A DNA stretch of 54,356 bases, from positions 108,842 to 163,197 of the forward strand of contig NW_019775934.1 of NCBI RefSeq assembly GCF_001039355.2, read 5' to 3'. Below the pieces are notes generated by a model. That model saw nothing but the letters and a program-made list of their open reading frames with translations. It was not told where the DNA came from and searched no databases. Position 1 is the first letter of the stretch. Each line of letters begins with the position of its first letter. This DNA is from Lingula anatina. Taxonomy: Eukaryota; Brachiopoda; Lingulata; Lingulida; Lingulidae. Positions 47,101 to 54,356 of this stretch are shown in pieces. The position numbers and the translations under genes are program-made.

Positions 47101-50100
47101 TGCAAAATATGAAGAAAAAGGTAAAGGACAATATCAATGGATATTCAACATTTTGATCATAGCCTTTTGATAAATGGTAATTACTCACTTAATAAAAAAA
47201 ATAATGCAAATTATAATAATTAAATAGCAAAAAAATTCCAGAACAACATTCTGTTCTGTATACCTAAAAAGACATTTCTGACATGTAAATAATAGATAAA
47301 AATAACAATGATAAAGTAAATAAAATCAAATTTAAAAAACAAAAGAAAAAAAAATTTGGTATAAGCTAGGTATTTAACATTTGTGAGTAATTACCACAAC
47401 CTACCATAATGTGGATCAGATGGACCTGGAGGAATTATAAATCAAAATCATTTTCAAACTTTAGTAAATATCCTACAGTGAAACACTTAATTCTGTGGAT
47501 GTGTCAGTAAGAAAGTACTTGTGTGCCTATTATGCCATTACTGAAAAGAATTACATTATTTCATATACTACACATTACTGGGGTAGCGCTAACACTTGCC
47601 AATTTAGCCAAATGCTAAAACTGACTTAAATTGGCTAAAGAAAAAGGGCTTGATTTGACATGTTTTAGCCAAATTATAACCATTTTGGTAACAAATTGAC
47701 AAAAATGTGGTGATTTGGCTAAGCGAAAAAAATTGCTAGAGCTACCCCAGTATTAATTACTACATGATTGTATAAATACAACCATCACTCATGTTTTGTG
47801 AATAAATATAATGCACAGATAAAATAACAGTGTTTTATATTGTTCTTTTTTTATTCTACTGGTCTTATTTTACACTATAAAAAGCATTATAAGAAACTGC
47901 ATCAAATCAAGTGATAATTACCTGGACTACCTGTATGAATAATTGCACCACTATTTCTACAAACTGCCAAATATTTTTTTCATGATAAAAATTTAATTAT
48001 TTTGTATGCCAAAACTGTTGTTACAAGTGATCAATAATGTATTGTCTCTGTCTTTACCTGCCAGGTCAACCATCTGTATAGTAGACTTCAGGCCAACCTT
48101 GCTGGAGTTGGACTCCTTCTGATCTACATGGATTGTGAAGATTGAGTGAGACCTGTAGGGAGAGTAAACAGAAGCATAACAACATGTTACATAGCAAGAA
48201 CAACACGTTTTTCTTCCTGTTCTATGTAGCATGGCAGAAAGTGTAGATAACAAAATACTTAAAAAGCATTGTATCAGTTGCAGCTTGTGAAAAATAATGC
48301 AATATTCAAAACCTTTTTTTCACAGGTGAGATGAGGTAACTAAACTGTTTGGCTATTAAGATATTTAGAATGAGCCTTTATTAGTATTAGTTAGTCAACT
48401 CAGTGGTCTTTCAACAATTTATCTCAGAGACTTGGGGGGGGGGGGACTGGTATCACATAAAAGAGAGAACCGCGTATAACATAAAGGAGAGAGATAATAT
48501 TTTTTTTACCTTGCCCTGTGTGCCCTGACATCAGTAGCTCCCATTTTCCGAGCTCTACTGCCCTGTTCATACAGCTTGGCCAGAGTTTCTCCATCATTTG
48601 CTACTAGCTCTGACAGCCCATCAACATAGCTGGTTAATGCAGAAACAATGATGTTTTAAAATGAAACTGGCTAAACGAGGCAATCAATGTTCAGATAAAT
48701 AAAAACATTAGGATTATCTGGTAATTGAAAAAAGAACACTTAAAGTCATAATAACTCTTCGTTTTGGCCAAAAATTGGATTTTCCTGGAAAAACGGCAAT
48801 TTTCCCGTACTTACCAATGGTCAACGACCCCATTCCTGCATTCAAAGTTAATCCAGGGTTTTTTTCCTAAACGTACGGTTTTTTGTTAAAATCTCTTAAG
48901 AGATTTTAACTGACGGAGCTCTCTCTGACATTGCAAAGTCACTGGTGACCTACTTAAAACCGCGGGAAAAGCAGACAACAACAACACTATATAAGATTCA
49001 TGAGATATATTCGTCTTTTTGTTAAAAATGCATTTATATCCACAATGTGTGCCATTCTGGGCTTTTCGTTATCCGACGCACTGTACAAAAACTCGCAACT
49101 TACGTCTGCGTCCGCATTAATGTGTTTGGCGCCATGTTATTTTGGTCTCGAATGAACGCTAGAATCCGCGTGACACCATTACGTCATTAGCAACGAATGC
49201 CTTGATGACTGGGAAAAATGGCATCGAAAGCCCCATTGACAAGCACAGATTTTAGTTTTACTCCAATAACGGCCGTTTTAGTGGTAAAATACGATAGAAT
49301 ATATTTCCATGCGTTGTTTAAAATGTATTTCATGCAGAATTTTGAATCTCAAAGGAAGAGTTATTATTGCTTTAAATTTAACCAGCTTTCAGATTACTGG
49401 TTACACTCAGAGTTCTTAAATCAGCAGGCTGGACAAAACTTGTATTTTAACACTTATACTAGCTAGAGAAAGATATCAATTCAGTAACAGAAATAAATAC
49501 TGTGTAATATCTCTGATGTAGATAGTACACAGTAACAGAAATATTTACTGCCTAATATCTACATCAGAAAAAAGTTACTAATTATGTTTTGTGCTGATGG
49601 AACATGACTTACATTCCAAGTTGTGGATGCTGTCTGACTCTCATCTCATTGGAATGTGGATTTAACAAGTCTGTCATTTGTTCATCCAAAATCTGAAATG
49701 AGGTGCATTTATCAATTTAACTTTTTCCCATTCTTTATTATTTAAAAAACTAATACAGTTACTGTAACAACCACTATTAAGAATTAAATGATTTGCTATC
49801 TTTACTGAAAATGGTTAACAAATTCTGGTCAATAATTTGGCCAAAAACAAGAAGTTCAACTTAAGAAAAACCTCACCGTGTTCTGTGTTTACTCTATTGA
49901 CATTTGAACTTATTCGGCTAAAATATATTTTTACAGTTGGGGTAAAGCACTAGAATATAGAGACTTACCTCAACAAATGTGACTGTGATAAAGAATTCTT
50001 TCTTCCCAGCTTTTTCTTCAACATGCTTGTACAGACTATGGTTCAACTGAAAATCACCCAAAACAGTAAATTAAAAAAAAAAAAAAAAATACCACAGTTG

Positions 50101-53100
50101 TCATTTGTACCTTGGCCCTAAAAAGGTTAGAATCTGGTTAAGGAAAATGCAAGGGGGGGGGGGGGAGTCCTGATGATGGCACCACACAGACTGCAGTATA
50201 GTTTGTATTGTCCCACATCGGAAAGGTGCACCCCATCAGGCTTGATGTGCAGCCGAGTGGGATTCTGCACATCTATGTTTTTCCAAAACCAAATAAATGA
50301 ATGTAGAAAGAGACAAATCCGAAAGGAAAATGTTCAGCTCGTCAACCTGGTCATTAAAAGTAGGATGGGGTAAGTGCAACCTGTGATAAACTTGGTTCAC
50401 CACCACATGTGTGATGCCAAATTCGTCGTGGAAACTATGGGCAAGATCCTTGATGTCCTTAGCTAGACCAAAGGGGGAAACATTCCGATCAGAGAGGTCA
50501 TTGGACCCAATGACAAGTATTACCAAGTCTGAATGGACCTGGCGAAGGATGCCCAAGTCATATCTGGCCAGTTTAGGGACCATATAGCCGGCTATCACGT
50601 GCCAGTGTATGGAGTTGGGAAATCTGAAGTCTTTCGCCATAGGATCATCCCATCCTTGGTCAAGCCTGTGAACAAAGGGGTAACCTATGACGAGAACAGC
50701 CATGGTAATTTTAAGGTCAAATAATCACCACTCTAATGGAAGTGGAAAAACTTACTTGTAGATGTCAGAGGTCCGTTTCTGGTAAAGACAACGATGTGTC
50801 AATCAGACGGAAAAATTCACCAAAAATCCAACAGGAGGTAACAACCAAATCCAAAAAATAAAAAAAGTAGACTGAGGCAGAGTAGTAGCACTCACTTATA
50901 TAAGCACTGTGATGTGAACCTAAAAGAAAAGCCCGTCTGTGATTGGGCAAGACTAGAAAGTGTCTGACCATGGTCGGAGATGCAGCTTTGGATCTGCTGT
51001 CTTAAGAAAGTACATCTAATTAAGCAGCATTTAATCCCAGGCTTGGCAAAAATTATGTAGCACTGAATCCGAGGCTGAGGAAGCCTGTCCAAAACATGTA
51101 GCATTGAATCGAAGACTTCAAGCGAATTTGTAAGTGTTAGGCTGTCGCCATAAATAATGTTTAACTTCGTCAAACTTCCCTATTTGAGTCTTAGAATTTT
51201 GATGCAAAAGTGCACTTTTAACAATATGGATTAAATGCATTTAATTATCAAATTCCAATTTCTATATAGGGCCTCTATTTATTTATTTATTTATTTATTT
51301 ATTTACTTTTTGTACATGCAACTTACACAAGGAACAATCCCTGGGTCATCCTCTGTCCCTGACATCAAGTGGGACTTCCCAGAACCAGTCTAAAATAAAA
51401 ACATAACAAAGTGAGCATGCTGTTAGGTGTGAATCTTTGAAGGTACATTTTGGACATAAATAAAATCTCTGTTTTGTTTCCAAATAATCTCTACATGTTG
51501 GAAATTAGTTAATCTGTATATTACAGTGAATTAGTAAACATGATGCTCTTTTTTAAAATAGTTTTTTCCTTTTAAGCTACAAAATATGATCAATTTTAAT
51601 AAAAATAAATTATTTTTAACTTGCATTATTTCATACTTCTCTTATTATGATAATGTAGATAAAATATTTAGGTCTACTTACTGCACCAAAAGCCATGATG
51701 CTGACATTGTATCCTTCCAATGCTTTCTGCAGAAGTGGTTCACATCTGTCCTTGTACAGCTGGTTCTAGTTTGGATAAAATATTCAAATACTGGTAAAAT
51801 AAAAGTTTGTTGATATATTATATCGACTGCATACCATGAAGAATAAACATTATCTCAGCTTAATTAATGATTTATACATTCATCTACTTTTTCATATTGG
51901 TTGATACATTTATTAAAAAATTAATTTTGGCAAATGTTATAACAAATGTTTAGAATGGAATGCTAGACTAAGTTAAAAGCGTATTTAAAACAATTCTAAT
52001 ACTCACTGCTTTCACATCTCCAGCAAAACTTCCATCATATACAAATGTTTGTTCCTGAGAAAATGTGCAGAGACATATTAATATGTCAAACAATACAATT
52101 TTAAGATAAATCTGGATGATGTGTAATGATAATAACAAGTTAATATGACACCATAATCCCTTATGCATTTCAGAATGCCTATAAAGGATTTTCAACACCA
52201 TTTTATCAATTGGCTTCCAGGTATTAGACTTCTTTCAAGTGTCTTAGGTTAATTACATGGCTTTTAATTCATAGATTCAGTTATTGTATTCACATGAAGA
52301 GTAAGATAAATCATTATTTAAAACCATTAAACACTGAACAGACCTTTCCCCCTGTGTCCACACTGATTTTGTCTCCAGAAATCTTGACCACATTTTTCCC
52401 ACCTTTAGTTTCTTCCACCTCTAGAAGGGGGCGAGCCTTGACCACCACCTTGACCTGAGTGGTCTCACTGGGCTTAAAGAGAATTATGAGATTTTTGTCA
52501 TTAATTAGGTCAACTTCAATTTTTTATTGAAATATTTTTCTTTATTTCAGAATATTTGAATGATACAATTTTGTGAATAAAAATATACCTTTCATAACTT
52601 TTTTCCCAGTGTTGGTTTTCAAGACTACATACATTGTACATCTTAGGAAAAGTTTATCCTGTATTTATAAACTTTTCCCCTCTTGTAACACACATGCACA
52701 ATTTTATTCATACCACATCACATTCAGCATATTAAGTGACTGGTCACTTTGAATAATAACAATTTACATGACCGTGAGGCAGGTGATCTCACAACACTAT
52801 TATTATAATGGCTATCTGTACAAGGCAATACAATGTAGACCGTCATTTTATCAAATGTCTTATAACTAAGACCTTGCACTACAATAACTTTCAATGGGCC
52901 TGTCTTATCTTGGACGAAAAATTATAAATTCAGTGCCAGTGATTGCAAATTGCACACAAAACCTTCAAAAACGCAACTAGTTTTGTCAGTTTTTAAACAA
53001 AACCGAAGTTTTAATTCAAGAATTATTAAGAAGTAGCAAAACTACAGACTTAGAAGTAGAACACGAAAAAGTGGAACCCGTGTAAGCTACATACACTCGC

Positions 53101-53240
53101 GTTCTTGAGCGACATTTACTAGTACGTTATTTTTATGAGAAGACCAAACAACGGAAACACATCACACTGCGTCTATTTTTGCTTAATTTAGTTACCTTAA
53201 CTCTCTACTATTTTGCTGACTAGAAAAATTAACTTACCAT
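41148..53240 (-). CDS. Divergent kinesin motor protein with coiled-coil tail
   Basis: 693 aa in 23 coding exons: 53240-53238, 52472-52344, 52054-52007, 51765-51682, 51389-51327, 50046-49969, 49692-49613, 48629-48510, 48152-48058, 46344-46217, 45931-45877, 45640-45558, 45191-45090, 44939-44835, 44534-44445, 44146-44050, 43762-43620, 43411-43352, 43135-43034, 42619-42518, 42282-42178, 41750-41600, 41206-41148; every phase joins. Motor about residues 8-322: [11 protein letters not shown]-loop GATGSGKS (87-94), [20 protein letters not shown] (switch I end), DLAGSE (231-236, switch II), [14 protein letters not shown]. Then a kinesin-3-like neck and Glu/Lys/Gln-rich coiled coil to the end. P-loop Gln is Ala and the switch I NxxSSRSH reads RAHRARSH, so ATPase behaviour may be altered. 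I cannot assign it to a named KIF. The first coding exon is only the ATG. Confidence 0.92.
47405..47425 (-). CDS. Candidate 21-nt microexon in kinesin switch II
   Basis: Between kinesin exons 48152-48058 and 46344-46217, the sequence CCTCCAG|...|GTAGGT encloses 21 nt that read GPSDPHY in frame and keep the phase. Inclusion would turn DLAG-SEG into [15 protein letters not shown]. The flanking exons also join directly, in phase, to give the canonical DLAGSEG, so inclusion would be optional. It could be chance. Confidence 0.3.
47576..47752. mobile_element. Small MITE with CTGGGGTAGC ends in kinesin intron
   Basis: CTGGGGTAGCGCTAACA on the left matches the reverse complement of the right end, CTGGGGTAGCTCTAGCA. 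TA flanks both sides (47576-47577, 47751-47752). About 173 bp, non-coding. Internal AGCCAAAT/ATTTGGCT words repeat the inverted symmetry. TA duplication would suit a Tc1/mariner-type insertion. Confidence 0.8.
47922..47930 (-). CDS. Candidate 9-nt microexon in the same kinesin intron
   Basis: CATACAG|GTAGTCCAG|GTAATT would add Gly-Ser-Pro at the same point of switch II and keeps the phase. Very short, so the splice context is the only evidence. Confidence 0.15.
48744..49075 (+). mobile_element. TTAA-type MITE, copy C in kinesin intron
   Basis: Starts after TTAA (48740-48743) with AGTCATAATAACTCTTCG, close to the consensus end of copy B. Contains the same perfect 26-bp central palindrome (48885-48910). 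The right end is diverged or truncated near 49075. Confidence 0.7.
50153..51180 (-). mobile_element. Degenerate retroelement fragment with SGNH-esterase-like frame
   Basis: A G-run at 50153 precedes an open minus-strand frame (50703-50236) of about 155 codons with SGNH-hydrolase character: [12 protein letters not shown] at the position of the GxS nucleophile block, then [12 protein letters not shown] (the GxND block), then [11 protein letters not shown]. Such esterase-like domains are common in invertebrate retroelements (CR1/L2 ORF1 and tyrosine-recombinase elements). The expected serine in the first block is Pro here, so the copy is not catalytic. A second minus-strand frame (51173-50892) lies just upstream with no recognisable domain. 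It sits inside a kinesin intron. An (ATTT)n run follows at about 51278-51305. Confidence 0.6.
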
Positions 53241-53675
53241 TCTATATTTTCTTCAATACGCAATGGAATTTTGTGGAATGCCTAAAGATTGCACAGATCG
53301 CCAAGCACTTGTTGTAGTGACCCAGAAAACAGTGTCAACGAGACTCTCGTTCTGCCATCGTGAACTTGTAATCTAGGTCAAACAAAAAAAAGGTTTCTAT
53401 CTAATGGCATATTGCACACTTAATGTTTATATCTTATCTTAAGTTGAATTTGGTTGTAGTGAAATATTTCAAACAAGCGGTCCTTTAAATTGCAAATTTT
53501 GATTGTTGTTGAAGTTGTTGTTGTGGTTTGAGATGAGGCCCATCTTTTAGTCACGTGACACGCGAGACTTCCGGATGCAGTTTGTCAACACTGAGAAAGC
53601 ATGAATAAAATGAGCAGTTAATTTACTTTTAAAGCCTAGTACATTTTGCGATATTTATACAGTTCGTTTCGTGCA
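53241..53675. promoter_or_regulatory. Putative bidirectional promoter, kinesin / C16orf87-like
   Basis: Only 435 bp separate the two divergent start codons. On the kinesin side a short upstream frame (MAERESR then stop) would precede the main ATG if transcription starts beyond about 53360. No TATA box is evident. Confidence 0.5.
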
Positions 53676-54303
53676 ATGAGCTCCAGACCGAAAGATAAGT
53701 TTACTAGAACAGTGACGAAACGGTGCCCAGCATGTAAACAGCAAGTGAGTGTTGACTTTGCACTCTTTTTGTTTTTAAAAAAGTTTTTCTCTTTTTTAAT
53801 TTTTCGAAATATTTTTTTCGTGAAAATAAACCTGTAATTATTTATTTATTTATAATCTCTTATACACACTTTTTATTTTTAGATAATGATGTATTTAATG
53901 TAATTTCATAACTGCAAATGGTTGGATATATTGTGTAAAATTTTATGTGCAGCCAGCTCCATGTGCATGGTCATTTTGGAGAAAAATATATATTTAAAGT
54001 GACACCCAGTGTTTATCTAAAACATATCATGTATTTGGGGTGAAGCTTCCTGAATGCATCCCATTTAAACTTTCTTTAAAATCTCAATCTATGCTATATG
54101 AAATCTGCCTGTATTTTTTATCCAGAAAGATGATAAAAAGTTACATTGTTTAAAGCAGGCTAAGTTGAATTTTTTTATCTTATACAAGAACAAAATTGGA
54201 TTGGAATTATTTTTTTTTGCCTTTTTTCCCCAGATTCCTGTGGCTTGCCGTTCCTGTCCTTGTGGTCATGTATATCCAGCTAGAAGGACTGCTGCTAAAT
54301 TAG
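53676..54303 (+). CDS. C16orf87: C16orf87 / UPF0547-like protein, 5' part
   Basis: Two exons are visible: 53676-53744 (MSSRPKDKFTRTVTKRC, then PACKQQ) and 54234-54303 (IPVACRSCPCGHVYPARR, then TAAKL), the second ending one base into a codon at GTATAC. The arrangement CPxC...VACRSCPCGHVY forms a small zinc-ribbon-like knuckle and matches the N-terminus of human C16orf87, which reads CPECDQQVPVACKSCPCGY. The human protein is a small, probably nuclear, basic protein of unclear function. The gene continues past the window end. The ATG at 53676 is the first in frame. Confidence 0.88.
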
Positions 54304-54356
54304 GTATACATTCCCTGTTCTATTCAGCCAATATCCCTAATAAATATATTTTTTTT

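Overview
The window is animal nuclear DNA: AT-rich, intron-dense, with GT-AG introns, AATAAA signals, microsatellites and many small transposon remnants. The gene set (phosphoglycerate kinase, PLRG1, a kinesin, a C16orf87 homologue, secreted M4 peptidases with introns) and frequent 'acatgta'-type words suggest a marine invertebrate, probably a lophotrochozoan such as a mollusc. The species is an inference and is not proven.

Layout. Positions 1-9,500 hold no firmly identified gene. There is one convincing orphan exon (2426-2536, +), a weak terminal-exon candidate (7627-7673, +), a possible myristoylated first exon on the minus strand (8413-8454), a 35-bp palindrome and a G-run repeat. Positions 9,500-23,750 are a cluster of three secreted M4 (thermolysin/pseudolysin-type) metallopeptidase genes: A (minus, 9600-12316), B (plus, 16160-18274) and C (minus, 21308-23732). 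B and C are a tail-to-tail inverted pair with nearly identical 3' ends, separated by transposon remnants. All three share a phase-1 signal-peptide intron. All three carry a low-complexity linker ending in a basic cleavage-like site, inserted a few residues inside what is the mature enzyme in bacterial relatives. This looks like an ancient bacterial gene adapted to eukaryotic secretion.

Positions 26,600-54,356 are a compact housekeeping block. PGK (minus, 11 coding exons, exactly 417 codons plus stop) is head-to-head with PLRG1 (plus). PLRG1 converges on a divergent kinesin (minus, 23 coding exons, 693 aa). The kinesin is head-to-head with a C16orf87-like gene (plus, cut by the window end). 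PGK is a glycolytic enzyme, PLRG1 is a Prp19-complex splicing factor, the kinesin is a microtubule-motor-like protein, and C16orf87 is a small zinc-ribbon protein. Their adjacency implies shared bidirectional promoters, not a common pathway.

The most unusual signals are: (1) the eukaryotised M4 peptidase cluster; (2) candidate 21-nt and 9-nt microexons that would interrupt the kinesin switch II motif DLAG^SE, where skipping both restores the canonical motif; (3) a hAT-like element with an 8-bp target duplication that carries a plausible in-frame PLRG1 first exon; (4) a TTAA-flanked MITE family whose central 26-bp palindrome shows paired changes in both arms; (5) in PGK, an apparent GC-AG intron, a duplicated exon fragment and a minisatellite starting a few bases after a donor site.
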